Source: Prado023 sp963798745 (GTDB taxonomy: Bacteria > Actinomycetota > Actinomycetes > S36-B12 > CAIYMF01). From it: a DNA stretch of 64,000 nucleotides. Of this stretch, positions 43,122 to 51,626 are shown piece by piece (position 1 is the first letter of the stretch; each line of letters opens with the position of its first letter). Both the position numbers and the translations under genes were made by a program. A model generated the notes under the pieces. The model made no database searches, was not told the DNA's origin, and saw only the letters and a list, made by a program, of their open reading frames with translations. The stretch spans positions 434,001 through 498,000 of the forward strand of contig CAWCUF010000001.1 of assembly GCA_963798745.1 (NCBI GenBank), in the 5' to 3' direction.

Positions 43122-43467
43122 GCAGGCGATCGGGTCGCTCCCGGTTGCAGTCAATCGCCCGCGAGCCAGGGGGCATCGTGGAGTGCTCGCCCTCTTCGTC
43201 ACGATTGTTGTCACCGGTGTCGGGGGTGTCAGCAGGAGGGTTGTGAGGGTGGGGTCGCAGGTGGTGAAGCGTTGTTCGGCGGGGGTGAGCTGGTGGCCGC
43301 GGCTGGTTGGCCCAGACCGGGTCCCCGTCGTGATCATCGTGTGAGACCACCCCAGAGACCAGCCTCCGAAGCCAGCCTCCGAATCCAGCGCCCGAGTCCA
43401 GCGCCGGAGGGTCGCGTCCAGTCCAGCGGCCGAGCGCAGTCCCCGGGCGGGCCTAGGCTGTCGGCCC
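43122..43467. other. Gene-free interval with possible coding remnant
   Basis: This 346-bp gap between ponA and the GT87 gene contains no intact gene. The minus strand from about 43337 to 43200 reads GHQLTPAEQRFTTCDPTL..., faintly like the DUF222/HNH (13E12-type) proteins common in actinobacteria, so it may be a relic. The right part holds 13-bp tandem repeats, then TAGGCT, the -10 of the next gene. Confidence 0.4.
43359..43435. repeat. Degenerate 13-bp tandem repeats
   Basis: Four adjacent 13-mers at 43359, 43372, 43385 and 43398 share CCAGC(C/G)(T/C)CCGA or a close variant, and a fifth unit lies at 43423 after a short gap. They end 19 bp before the TAGGCT -10 of the GT87 gene. Function is unknown; they could be a slippage product or repeated binding sites. 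Confidence 0.6.
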
Positions 43468-44868
43468 GTGAGCGACCTCGACGCGTCCGACGCCGTCCCG
43501 GCGCGGCCCTACGTCATCCCCACCGAAGCGGACCCGGTCGCCCGGGCGGCATGGCCGCTGCTCGGCGGACCGGTGGGCGTCCTGGCCGGGATCGGGCGCT
43601 CCTGGTGGACCCCGGTGCGGGTCAGCATCATCGCGGGTCTGGTGGTCTACGCGATCGGCTGGCTGTCCAAGGGCTACTGCCTGGCCAACGGCTACGGCGC
43701 CCCGCAGCGCTACATGTACCTGTGCTACTCCGACGTGCCGATCCTGTTCTCGGCTCGCGGCCTGGCCGACGGAGCCTTCCCCTACCTGCTCGCGCCCGGC
43801 CCGGGCCAGGAGGTGCTGGAGTACCCGGTCCTGACCGGGGTGTACATGTACGTGGCGGCGTGGATCACCCGGCTGTTCGGCGGGGACAGCGACCTGTTCC
43901 TGGCCGTCAACGTGGTCGGGTTCGCAGCCTTGTTGGCCTGGACGATCGCGAGCACCGGCCGCACGGTCGCCCGCCGGCCATGGGACGGGCTCATGGTCGC
44001 CCTGGCTCCCGTCGTGGCCCTGGCCGGATTCATCAACTGGGACCTGCTGGCGATCGCGCTGACCTCCGCAGCCCTGTTGGCCTGGTCACGACGCCACCCG
44101 CTGGTCGCCGGGATCTGGCTGGGGCTGGCCATCTCGGCCAAGTTCTACCCCCTGGTCCTGATCGGCCCGATCGCGCTGCTCTGCCTGCGCCGCCGGCAGG
44201 CGCGGGCGCTCCTGCCGTTCCTCGCGGGTGTGCTGGGTTCGTGGGTGGCGGTCAACGTGCCGGTCATGCTGGCCAACTTCGAGGGCTGGGCGCGGTTCTA
44301 CACGTTCTCCCGGGAGCGGGGGATCGACTTCGGCTCCCCCTGGTACGCACTGACCCTGGCCGGGGTACCGATCCCGGCCTCGATCCTCAACAACCTGGCC
44401 CTGACCAGTTTCCTGATCGCGTGCGCTGGCATCGCCTGGCTCGCGCTGCGCGCGCCCGCTCCGCCCCGGTTGGCAGCTCTTGCGTTCCTGACCGTCGGCG
44501 CGTTCGTTCTGACCAACAAGGTGTACTCCCCGCAGTACGTGCTCTGGGCGCTGCCCCTGGCCGTCCTGGCCCGGCCGCGCTGGCGGGACCTGCTGATCTG
44601 GCAGGCGGCCGAGGCGGCCTATTTCGTGGCGATCTGGTGGTTCCTGGTCGGCTTCGGCACGCAGGACAAGGGCCTGCACGAGGGTTGGTACGCCGCAGCG
44701 ACCGCGGTGCACTGGGTGGCCACGGCCTGGTTGATGGGGGTGGTAGTGCGCGACGCGTTGGTGCCGCGGCATGACCCGGTGCGCACCGACGGATTCGTCG
44801 AGGACCGCGACGACCCGGGTGGCGGCGTGCTGGTCAGCCCAGGATCGCGTCGGGCAGCACCGTCGTGA
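43468..44868 (+). CDS. GT87-type membrane glycosyltransferase
   Basis: About 466 residues with roughly ten membrane segments, of the glycosyltransferase family 87 (polyprenol-phosphate-mannose-dependent) type, homologous in position to Rv0051 beside ponA. Conserved segments include the CYSDVPILFSARGL loop with an acidic residue after the first segment and NWDLLAIALTSAAL. Likely substrate is polyprenyl-phosphomannose for lipomannan or arabinogalactan-type glycans, by analogy only. GTG 43468 follows TAGGCT by 8 nt. Its 3' end overlaps the convergent racemase-like gene by 35 bp. Confidence 0.8.
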   Translation: MSDLDASDAVPARPYVIPTEADPVARAAWPLLGGPVGVLAGIGRSWWTPVRVSIIAGLVVYAIGWLSKGYCLANGYGAPQRYMYLCYSDVPILFSARGLADGAFPYLLAPGPGQEVLEYPVLTGVYMYVAAWITRLFGGDSDLFLAVNVVGFAALLAWTIASTGRTVARRPWDGLMVALAPVVALAGFINWDLLAIALTSAALLAWSRRHPLVAGIWLGLAISAKFYPLVLIGPIALLCLRRRQARALLPFLAGVLGSWVAVNVPVMLANFEGWARFYTFSRERGIDFGSPWYALTLAGVPIPASILNNLALTSFLIACAGIAWLALRAPAPPRLAALAFLTVGAFVLTNKVYSPQYVLWALPLAVLARPRWRDLLIWQAAEAAYFVAIWWFLVGFGTQDKGLHEGWYAAATAVHWVATAWLMGVVVRDALVPRHDPVRTDGFVEDRDDPGGGVLVSPGSRRAAPS

Positions 44869-46033
44869 ACCGCACGTCGCAGTCGAGGCGCTCGCCCACC
44901 GGCGGGGGGATCGTGCCCTTGGGGATGCGCAGCATCGAGACGTGCATGTGCGGCGGCTCGAGGAACCACGCCTGACCCCCGGTCGGAAGGCGGAACGGCG
45001 AGCGGAACCGGCCGGCGGCCTCCAATGCCCCCGACCCAGCGGCGGCCGCGCGCTGGCGTGGGTTGCGGGCCGGCCTGGGTGCGGTCAGGGCGACCCCGTG
45101 CGAGGTCCCGCCGCTGACCACCACGACGTAGCCCTCACGGGGTCCGCGGCGCTGGTGGTAGCCGGCGGCCTGGCCCTGACTGGTCGAGTGCACGGCCAGC
45201 ACGGTACCCCCAGCCTGCAGCGCGCCCCGATCCCCGAGCCAGAGTCGCGTGCCCAGGCGCAGCCGCAGCGGCAGGTCCGGCAGCGCGCTGCGCACGTCTG
45301 CGAGCTCCCGGTCATCGAGGTGCGACAGCCACAGCGAGCCGGCGTCGCTGGCCGGGGCAAGGTTGGCGAGCAGGGTCGGCCACAGCAGTCCCCAGGCCAC
45401 TACCTCGTGCACACGCACGGACCCGACCACGACCGGCGCCGGGGATGCTTCGGCTGAGGTGAGCAGGGCCATCGACCCGATCCGCGGTGTCTCCGGGGTG
45501 GCGATCGGCAGGTGCAGGGCCAGTCCCTCCAGGCGGATTGCCCCGGACTCCAGGTGCGGGGACATCGCGGTGAGGGCGGCGGCCACCTCGTCCTCGGTCA
45601 TCCCGAACCTGCGCATCGAGGTCAGGCCCTCGAGCAGAGCACGGCGGGGGTGCGCGGGGCTGGCCAGGCCGGCCAGCGCCGCTGCGGCCTCAGGTCCGGC
45701 GACCGTGTGGATGACCCGCGCGGCCCCGGGATGCTCGGCCAGGGCGCGCCACGCATCGCCGGTCACCTCACCCCGCAGGGTGAACGGTTCGAGCACGAGC
45801 ACGTCGAGATCGGGCTCGGCAGCCAGCACGGCCGACGCCTCGTGCACCGTGCCCACCGCCACGCACTCGGCCCCCAGTCGGCGGGCCTCGGCGGCCAGGC
45901 GGGCGTTGCCGACCCCGTAGCCGTTGCCCTTGGCGACAGGTACGACCTGGGCGCCGGCGGCCACGATCTGGTCGCGGACCTGGTCCTGGTGGGCGCGCCA
46001 CCGGGCGGTGTCGATGCTGATGACGAAACTCAT
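44834..46033 (-). CDS. Alanine racemase-like PLP enzyme
   Basis: A 399-residue protein with an alanine racemase N-terminal barrel: PVAKGNGYGVGNARLA matches the PLP-lysine motif, normally KADAYGHG-like. The C-terminal domain is less standard and the sequence diverges from true Alr, so a D-amino-acid or peptidoglycan-related racemase is plausible. GAGGAAC precedes the ATG. It lies downstream of femX on the same strand, suggesting a role in peptidoglycan side-chain amino acid supply. The Cys/Tyr catalytic partner of Alr is not obvious to me. Confidence 0.72.
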   Translation of the reverse strand: MSFVISIDTARWRAHQDQVRDQIVAAGAQVVPVAKGNGYGVGNARLAAEARRLGAECVAVGTVHEASAVLAAEPDLDVLVLEPFTLRGEVTGDAWRALAEHPGAARVIHTVAGPEAAAALAGLASPAHPRRALLEGLTSMRRFGMTEDEVAAALTAMSPHLESGAIRLEGLALHLPIATPETPRIGSMALLTSAEASPAPVVVGSVRVHEVVAWGLLWPTLLANLAPASDAGSLWLSHLDDRELADVRSALPDLPLRLRLGTRLWLGDRGALQAGGTVLAVHSTSQGQAAGYHQRRGPREGYVVVVSGGTSHGVALTAPRPARNPRQRAAAAGSGALEAAGRFRSPFRLPTGGQAWFLEPPHMHVSMLRIPKGTIPPPVGERLDCDVRFTTVLPDAILG

Positions 46034-46089
46034 GTTCCTCGTGTCCTGCTGGTGGGGGTCGATCCCGGCTGCTGCCCGGCGGGCCCGGT

Positions 46090-47262
46090 TCAGCGCCGGC
46101 GCATGTAGGCCTCGAAGGCCCGGGTCAACGCCGGCCTGATCGCATAATCCCATTCCCCGACGTACTCCTGTGCGAACCCGCCCGTGCCGACCTTGAACTG
46201 CAGCAGGCCGAACAGGTGATCATCGGAGTCCAGGGTGTCGGAGATCCCGCGCAGGTCGTAGGTGTCGGCGCCTTCGGCCAGGGCGTCACGCATCATCGCC
46301 CACTGGATCGCGTTGCTCGGGCGCAGGTCCCGACCGGCGGTGGTCGAGGCCCCGTAGGAGTACCAGACGTGCCGATTGACCCGCACCCACAGGGTGGCGG
46401 CGTGACAGGTGCCCGCGTGTTCGGCAAGGTAGAGCCGGATCCGGTCGGGGTCCTCGGCGCGCAGCGCGTCCCACATCCGCGTGAAGTAGGCCAGGCCGCG
46501 CGGGGTGAAGCGGTCTCGTTGCGCGGTCTCGACGTAGATCGTGTGGAACGTCGCCAGGTCGGCGCGCTCGCCCTGGCGCACCTGCACCCCGGCCTTGGCA
46601 GCCTTCTTGATGTTGCGCCGCCAGAGCTGGTTGAAGCCCGACAGCAGCTCGGCCTCGGTGCGCCCGGCCAGGCCCACTTGGAACACGTAGCGCGGCTGTA
46701 CGTCGCCGAAACCAGCACCGGTGCTCGGCTTCTGGGTCCAGCCGAGTGCCTCGAGCACGTCTGCGGCGGCCAGCGCCCGGCCGTCGGTCTCGTCGGCAGG
46801 CAGCTCGCGCAGGGCCGTGGACCCCACGGCGGCCATCGCGGCCTTGAGCGTTGCCGCATGCCAGCGGCGCACCCAGATCGGTGGCCCGATCTTCGCGGCG
46901 AACGCCCCGGCGGACTTCAGGTGCGCCAGCAGCGGGTCCAGCCAGTCGGCCAGGGGATGCACCTGCTCGGGGGCGCCGAGCACCCCGCGGGCGGCCGGGC
47001 CCTCCCCGAGCCAGTCGATGTCGGGGCCCTCGGGCAGGTAGGCCAGGTAGCGGGGGAGCCGGGGGACCTGCCGGTAGAGCACCAGGCCGGCCCCGATCAG
47101 GGCATCGCCGTCGAACCAGCCCAGGGACTCGTTGCGCCACTCGGACTTCACCGCGCCCCACCCCGGCACCTGCAGGGCGCTGACCAGCCCGGTGCCCTGG
47201 TTGCGGGCGGCGATGTGGGCCAGGTGCTGCTCGGCGGTGATCCGCCGCACGGTCAGGGGCAT
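46090..47262 (-). CDS. FemAB family peptidyltransferase (FemX-like)
   Basis: A 390-residue GNAT-fold protein of the FemAB family, which uses aminoacyl-tRNA to add amino acids to the lipid II stem peptide. Motifs: PGWGAVKSEW near the start, FNQLWRRNIKKAAKAGVQVR, DRFTPRGLAYFTRMWDAL, and GISDTLDSDDHLFGLLQFKVGTGGF at the end. The helical arm is absent, as in FemX. The ATG follows TAGCCT by 6 nt, a leaderless start. It is divergent from rpsF and upstream of the racemase-like gene. The amino acid added cannot be told. Confidence 0.85.
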   Translation of the reverse strand: MPLTVRRITAEQHLAHIAARNQGTGLVSALQVPGWGAVKSEWRNESLGWFDGDALIGAGLVLYRQVPRLPRYLAYLPEGPDIDWLGEGPAARGVLGAPEQVHPLADWLDPLLAHLKSAGAFAAKIGPPIWVRRWHAATLKAAMAAVGSTALRELPADETDGRALAAADVLEALGWTQKPSTGAGFGDVQPRYVFQVGLAGRTEAELLSGFNQLWRRNIKKAAKAGVQVRQGERADLATFHTIYVETAQRDRFTPRGLAYFTRMWDALRAEDPDRIRLYLAEHAGTCHAATLWVRVNRHVWYSYGASTTAGRDLRPSNAIQWAMMRDALAEGADTYDLRGISDTLDSDDHLFGLLQFKVGTGGFAQEYVGEWDYAIRPALTRAFEAYMRRR

Positions 47263-47508
47263 GGGGGGAGGCTATCGACCCGGGCCGGGATTTCCCGGTC
47301 CGGGGACCGGCGGGCTACCCTGTCACCGTCGCTGGACACATCAGTGTGCTCCGCCCGGCTCGGTCTTCGGACCGTGCCTGTGGACAGTCACTGGTGAATG
47401 TCGGACCCGTGGGCCACGATTCGTGGACGGGGTACGCAGGGTCCAGGGCGCTGCAACCCTCCTGCCACGGATGGACCGTGGCCGCTCGAGTCCGAAGGAG
47501 GTGGGTTC

Positions 47509-47805
47509 ATGAGCACGCGCCACTACGAGGTCATGGTGATCCTCGATCCCGAGTTGGACGAGCGCACTGTCGCTCCCAGCTTGGACACGTTCCTCAATGT
47601 CATCCGTCAGGATGGTGGCGAGGTGTCCAAGGTCGATGTCTGGGGCCGTCGTCGGCTGGCCTACGACATCGCGAAGAAGTCCGAGGGCATCTACGCGATC
47701 CTCGACATCAACTGCACGCCCGCCTCGGTGAGCGAGCTCGACCGTCAGCTTGGGCTGAACGAGTCGGTGCTGCGCACCAAGGTCATGCGTCCCGAGATCA
47801 GGTAG
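47509..47805 (+). CDS. rpsF: 30S ribosomal protein S6
   Basis: A 98-residue S6 (RHYEVMVILDPELDERTV; VDVWGRRRLAYDIAKKSEGIYAIL). It binds S18 in the small-subunit platform, and rpsR is in the same operon. GGAGGTGGG is the ribosome site. The 246-bp upstream region 47263-47508 carries a promoter-like TACCCT (47315-47320) and a long leader but no gene. First gene of rpsF-ssb-rpsR-rplI, next to dnaB, as in mycobacteria. Confidence 0.97.
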   Translation: MSTRHYEVMVILDPELDERTVAPSLDTFLNVIRQDGGEVSKVDVWGRRRLAYDIAKKSEGIYAILDINCTPASVSELDRQLGLNESVLRTKVMRPEIR

Positions 47806-47813
47806 GGGCGGAC

Positions 47814-48362
47814 ATGGCTGCAGGTGACATCCCGATCACCGTGATCGGCAACCTCACCGCCGATCCCGAGCTGCGGTTCACGCCCTCGGGCCAGGCGGTG
47901 GCCAACTTCACCGTCGCGTCCACCAACCGGCTGCTGGACAAGGCGACCAACGAGTGGAAGGACGGCGACACCGTCTTCATCCGCTGCAGCGTCTGGCGCC
48001 AGTACGCCGAGAACGTGGCGGAGTCGCTGACCAAGGGCACCCGCGTGGTGGTCACCGGTCGGCTGAAGGTGCGCCAGTACGAGGCCCGCGACGGCAGCAA
48101 GGGCACCAGCGTGGAGTGCGATGTCGACGAGGTCGGCCCCGCACTGCGCTACGCGACCGCCAAGGTCAACCGGGTGTCCCGCTCCGACGGGTACAGCGGC
48201 GGCCAGGGCGGCGGCGGCTTCGGCGGCCAGCAGGGTGGACAAGGCGGTCAGCAGGGCGGCGGCCAGGGGGGCGGCGGCTTCGGCTCGGCGCAAGGCAACC
48301 AGGATCCGTGGTCCAGCCAGTCCGGCGGCTTCGGCGGCGACGACCAGGCCCCGCCCTTCTGA
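47814..48362 (+). CDS. ssb: Single-stranded DNA-binding protein
   Basis: A 182-residue SSB: an OB-fold (about 1-112, DIPITVIGNLTADPELRFTPSG, FIRCSVWRQYAENVAESL) and a Gly/Gln-rich disordered tail ending in the acidic hydrophobic tip DDQAPPF, which recruits replication and repair proteins. It coats single-stranded DNA. It lies 8 nt after rpsF, with AGGTAGGGG as ribosome site. The repeat-rich tail is normal for actinobacterial SSB. Confidence 0.97.
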   Translation: MAAGDIPITVIGNLTADPELRFTPSGQAVANFTVASTNRLLDKATNEWKDGDTVFIRCSVWRQYAENVAESLTKGTRVVVTGRLKVRQYEARDGSKGTSVECDVDEVGPALRYATAKVNRVSRSDGYSGGQGGGGFGGQQGGQGGQQGGGQGGGGFGSAQGNQDPWSSQSGGFGGDDQAPPF

Positions 48363-48465
48363 TCAGCACCTCACCGGGTGCGTGGTCCCCGACCGCGCCC
48401 TGATCCACCACACCAGACAGACCATCCCGGCCACGGCCGGGCATCCGTAGGAACGGAGCACCACG

Positions 48466-48702
48466 ATGGCTAAGCCCGTGATCAAGAAGTTCAAGAAGAA
48501 GGCATGTGCGTTCTGCAAGGAGGGCGCCGCGCCCGTTGACTACAAGGACGTCCCAGTCCTGCGCAAGTACATCTCCGACCGGGGCAAGATCCGCGCCCGC
48601 CGGGTCAGCGGCAACTGCACCCGCCACCAGCGCGACATCGCGATGGCCGTGAAGAACGCCCGCGAGGTGGCCCTGCTGCCCTACACCTCGACCGCTCGTT
48701 GA
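48466..48702 (+). CDS. rpsR: 30S ribosomal protein S18
   Basis: A 78-residue S18 with a CAFC pair and core DYKDVPVLRKYISDRGKIRARRVSG. The CxxC suggests a zinc-binding (C+) form, sometimes regulated by Zur in actinobacteria, though no Zur site was seen. GGAACGGAG precedes the ATG. The 103-bp gap after ssb shows no promoter motif. Confidence 0.97.
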   Translation: MAKPVIKKFKKKACAFCKEGAAPVDYKDVPVLRKYISDRGKIRARRVSGNCTRHQRDIAMAVKNAREVALLPYTSTAR

Positions 48703-48721
48703 CCCGGAAGGAGACAACACG

Positions 48722-49168
48722 ATGAAGCTCATCCTCACTTCCGATGTCCTGGGCCTCGGTGCTCCCGGCGATGTGGTGGACGTCAAGGACGGCTACGGCC
48801 GCAACTACCTGCTGCCCCGTGGCCTGGCGGCTGCCTGGACCAAGGGCGGCGAGAAGCAGGTGACCCAGATCAAGCGCGCCCGTTCGTCGCGCGTGGTCCG
48901 CGACCTCGACCATGCCAAGGAGATCAAGGCCGCGCTGGAGTCCACTGCGGTCACGCTCGCGTCGAAGGCCGGCCAGGGCGGCCGACTGTTCGGCTCGATC
49001 GGTGGCGCGGACATCGCCGAGGCGGTTGCGGCCTCCGGTGGCCCGATGCTCGACAAGCGCAAGGTGACACTGACTGCGCCGATCAAGTCGGTGGGCACGC
49101 ACACCGCGACGGTGGCGCTGCACCCCGAGGTCTCGGCCACGGTGACCCTCGACGTGGTCGCCAGCTGA
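48722..49168 (+). CDS. rplI: 50S ribosomal protein L9
   Basis: A 148-residue L9: the N-terminal domain (MKLILTSDVLGLGAPGDVVDVKDGYGRNYLLPRGLA) and C-terminal domain linked by a long helix. It binds domain V of 23S rRNA and stabilises the E site region. AAGGAGAC is the ribosome site. It ends the rpsF operon and is followed by a strong terminator hairpin. Confidence 0.98.
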   Translation: MKLILTSDVLGLGAPGDVVDVKDGYGRNYLLPRGLAAAWTKGGEKQVTQIKRARSSRVVRDLDHAKEIKAALESTAVTLASKAGQGGRLFGSIGGADIAEAVAASGGPMLDKRKVTLTAPIKSVGTHTATVALHPEVSATVTLDVVAS

Positions 49169-49191
49169 GTCCGGCAAACCCTGTTCACCGC

Positions 49192-49226
49192 GAAGCGGGC
49201 CCCCGAGTGATCGGGTGGCCCGCTTC
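49192..49226 (+). terminator. Terminator of the rpsF-ssb-rpsR-rplI operon
   Basis: GAAGCGGGCC (49192-49201) and GGCCCGCTTC (49217-49226) form a perfect 10-bp stem; an inner CCCGA/TCGGG stem extends it. It lies 24 bp after the rplI stop. No T-run, but stem strength is high. Confidence 0.8.
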
Positions 49227-49288
49227 CTGCGTGCGGATCGGTTGCGGCTCCTTATCCGGATGCTTGCATGCGCGAACGACTCCCTTCG

Positions 49289-49318
49289 TTGACGGCCCTG
49301 TGAGCACGGACTTATGGT
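49289..49318 (+). promoter_or_regulatory. Promoter of the L,D-transpeptidase gene
   Basis: TTGACG (49289-49294) and TATGGT (49313-49318) are 18 bp apart, a good sigma-70-type promoter. The start codon is only 6 nt after the -10, so the transcript would begin at or near the ATG (leaderless). Confidence 0.7.
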
Positions 49319-49324
49319 TCGCCC

Positions 49325-50701
49325 ATGGGGCTACTGGGTCTGTTGGGTCTGGGTTCTGGAACCCGTCGTTCGGGGCTGTGGGCCGCCACATTGTCCCTCG
49401 CGCTGACAGCCGGTGCGCTCGGGCTGCCCGCTGCCGTTGCTGACGAGCCGGCTCCCCCCGCTGCCTCGGGTTCTGCGCCGTCTCCCGACCCGGACCCCAC
49501 CGCCCCTGCGCCCCCGGCCAACCGTGCGCCGATCGCCCGGCCCGACGCGGTGCGGGTGACCTCCGGTGGCCAGGTGCGCGTGGACCCTCGCGTCAACGAC
49601 TCGGACCCGGACGGCGATGCGCTGTCAGTGGGCCCGGCGAGCGTGCGCTCCGGGTCGGGCAGCGTCGCGCGGGACGGCGCCGTTCTGCTCATCCGCACCA
49701 AGGCCGGGTTCGTGGGGCCGTTGGTCATCGACTACGAGGTCCTCGACGCGCGTGGCGCTGGGGCGAAGTCCACGATCACCGTCGATGTGCGCAGGGCACC
49801 CAACCGGGCGCCTGTGACCAAGTCCGACGTGGCCACCGTGAAGGTCGGCAAGAGCATCAAGGTCAAGGTCCTGGTCAACGACAGCGACCCTGACGGGCAG
49901 AAGATCTCACTGGTCAAGGTGTATAAGGCCAAGCACGGCAAGGCCAAGAAGTCCGGCTCCAAGGTCTACTACAAGGCTGCCAAGAAGTGGACCGGTCGGG
50001 TCAAGGTCACCTACCGGATCAAGGACTCGAAGGGCGCCAAGGCCAAGGGGGTCCTCACGATCAAGGTGGTGAAGGCCACCAAGAAGCCCAAGCCTGCCCC
50101 GAAGCCCGAGCCGAAGCCGCCTGCCACGGGGACTCCGAGTCGTGCGGCGGTCGAGTCCGCGCTTGCCCGCTTGAGGCTGCCCACCGGTTCCGCCAACGGC
50201 AGTTACGACGCCCTGACCCGACGGGCGGTATGCGCCTGGCGCACGGTCACCGGTCGCAAGGCGCATCGCGGACTGCCGTCGGCGTCGGAGTCCCGGGCGA
50301 TCGTGGCGACCAAGCGCCTGCCGCGACCGCGGTCGGGCATGGTCTCGGGCGTGAACGTCTCGGTCACCTGCCAGGCGGCCTTCTGGGTCAGCGGGGATCG
50401 CTACCGCCGGGTGATGGCTGCGACCACCGGCAAGCCGGGCTACCGCACGCGCCTGGGCGTCTGGCGGATCTTCCGCACCCACCACGTCTGGCGGTACTCG
50501 ACGATCTACCCCGAGGCCCGCATGTACAAGCCGATGCAGTTCTCCGGCGGTCAGGCCATCCACGGCTCCTCGACCGACCGGCTGGTCAAGTCCTATCCCG
50601 CCTCGCACGGCTGCGTGCGGATGCTGCACCGCGACATCGATGCGCTGCAGGCCGGCGGGGTCGGCAACGGGACCCGGGTGCGCGTCTTCGGGGCCTGGTA
50701 G
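49325..50701 (+). CDS. Secreted L,D-transpeptidase with two cadherin-like (Big_9) domains
   Basis: A 458-residue secreted protein: signal (SGLWAATLSLALTAGALGLPAAVA), two Ig-like/cadherin-like repeats (about 65-155 and 160-250; each has NDSDPDG), a Lys-rich linker, a peptidoglycan-binding-like region (about 270-310), and a YkuD domain with IHGSSTDRL and SYPASHGCVRM, the catalytic cysteine motif. L,D-transpeptidases form 3-3 cross-links in peptidoglycan and confer beta-lactam tolerance. The ATG follows TATGGT by 6 nt. Ends 2 bp from the convergent phosphatase gene. Confidence 0.92.
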   Translation: MGLLGLLGLGSGTRRSGLWAATLSLALTAGALGLPAAVADEPAPPAASGSAPSPDPDPTAPAPPANRAPIARPDAVRVTSGGQVRVDPRVNDSDPDGDALSVGPASVRSGSGSVARDGAVLLIRTKAGFVGPLVIDYEVLDARGAGAKSTITVDVRRAPNRAPVTKSDVATVKVGKSIKVKVLVNDSDPDGQKISLVKVYKAKHGKAKKSGSKVYYKAAKKWTGRVKVTYRIKDSKGAKAKGVLTIKVVKATKKPKPAPKPEPKPPATGTPSRAAVESALARLRLPTGSANGSYDALTRRAVCAWRTVTGRKAHRGLPSASESRAIVATKRLPRPRSGMVSGVNVSVTCQAAFWVSGDRYRRVMAATTGKPGYRTRLGVWRIFRTHHVWRYSTIYPEARMYKPMQFSGGQAIHGSSTDRLVKSYPASHGCVRMLHRDIDALQAGGVGNGTRVRVFGAW

Positions 50702-50702
50702 G

Positions 50703-51239
50703 TCAACGCCCTGTGACCTCCGCGTCCGCTGCCGCGAGCATCGAGCGCAGGTGGTCCAGCAGGGCGGGCATCGAGCGTTCGACCATGTCACGTACCAGCC
50801 GGTAGGCGTCCAGCGTGTCGTAGTAGGGGTCGGGCACGTCGCCGGGGCCGAGCGGGTCGAAGTCGCGCAAACTCCGGATGTGGGTCCGCGGGGTGCCGAA
50901 ATTGTCGGCCAGGGCGTGTAGCCGGTGCAGGTGGCCGGCGTCCATCGCGAGGATGAGGTCGCTGGTGGTCAACCAGTCCGGATCGAACTGGCGGGCCGCA
51001 TGGTCGATCGAGTACCCACCTTCAGCCAGGATCTCGCGCGCCCGGCGGTCGGCGTCCTGTCCCACGTGGTAGTCGTCCATGCCTGCGGAGTCCACGACGA
51101 CCCGGTCGTGAAGGTCGGTGCCGGCCAGCGTGCTGCGCAGGATCGCCTCGGCCATCGGCGAGCGGCAGATGTTGCCCGTACAGACCATGGTGACGAAGAT
51201 TCTTCGGTCTGTGGATAACTCGTCAGTAGGTGGCCTCAT
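50703..51239 (-). CDS. Low-molecular-weight protein tyrosine phosphatase
   Basis: A 178-residue LMW-PTP. The signature VCTGNICRSPMAE (C-x5-R-S) is near residues 21-33 and the general-acid aspartate lies in DVPDPYYDTLDAY. These phosphatases act on phosphotyrosine or phosphoarginine substrates. ATG 51239 allows the first beta strand RRIFVTMVCTGN. A perfect DnaA box (51210-51218) sits within its first codons, so DnaA binding could affect it. Convergent with the L,D-transpeptidase and divergent from dnaB. Confidence 0.92.
   Translation of the reverse strand: MRPPTDELSTDRRIFVTMVCTGNICRSPMAEAILRSTLAGTDLHDRVVVDSAGMDDYHVGQDADRRAREILAEGGYSIDHAARQFDPDWLTTSDLILAMDAGHLHRLHALADNFGTPRTHIRSLRDFDPLGPGDVPDPYYDTLDAYRLVRDMVERSMPALLDHLRSMLAAADAEVTGR
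51210..51218 (-). promoter_or_regulatory. Perfect DnaA box in the phosphatase 5' region
   Basis: The minus strand reads TTATCCACA, the E. coli-type DnaA consensus. It is 191 bp from the TTGTCCACA cluster at 51401-51465 and probably part of the same DnaA-binding region. Confidence 0.5.
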
Positions 51240-51400
51240 GCAGGCCATTCTGGGTCAGTTCCAGTCTCGCCGCCACCCGGGTCGTAGCCTGTCCGTTACG
51301 TGGAATTCATCTGCCAAGTTCTTTTCGCACACAGCCTCTGGGGGGCAACGTCGCAGGTCAGCGGCATGTTCGAACTTCGAGCGGCGGAGTTGTTCCCACG

Positions 51401-51465
51401 TTGTCCACACCTCCTGGGGTAGCGCCCCGCGCGTGTCGCACACGTTGTCCACACAGTTGTCCACA
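51401..51465 (+). promoter_or_regulatory. Cluster of three perfect DnaA boxes upstream of dnaB
   Basis: TTGTCCACA occurs at 51401-51409, 51445-51453 and 51457-51465, all in the same orientation, the last two 12 bp apart. TTGTCCACA is the preferred DnaA box of Streptomyces. The cluster lies 162-226 bp before the dnaB ATG in a 387-bp gap (51240-51626) that carries no gene. TAGGTT at 51496-51501 may be the dnaB -10. The cluster suggests DnaA control of dnaB or a DnaA-titration site. Confidence 0.65.
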
Positions 51466-51626
51466 GGGCAGGGTGTCATGGCTGCCACCAAGGGCTAGGT
51501 TTCGCCGCGGGGACCGAATCAGCTGTCGCCGCCGGCACTGGCCGAGGCGGATGAACGTCCCACCGCACGCCCCGCGCACATCGCAGTGTCGGACCCCCGG
51601 AGTACACCACGGTCAGGGAGGGATAC

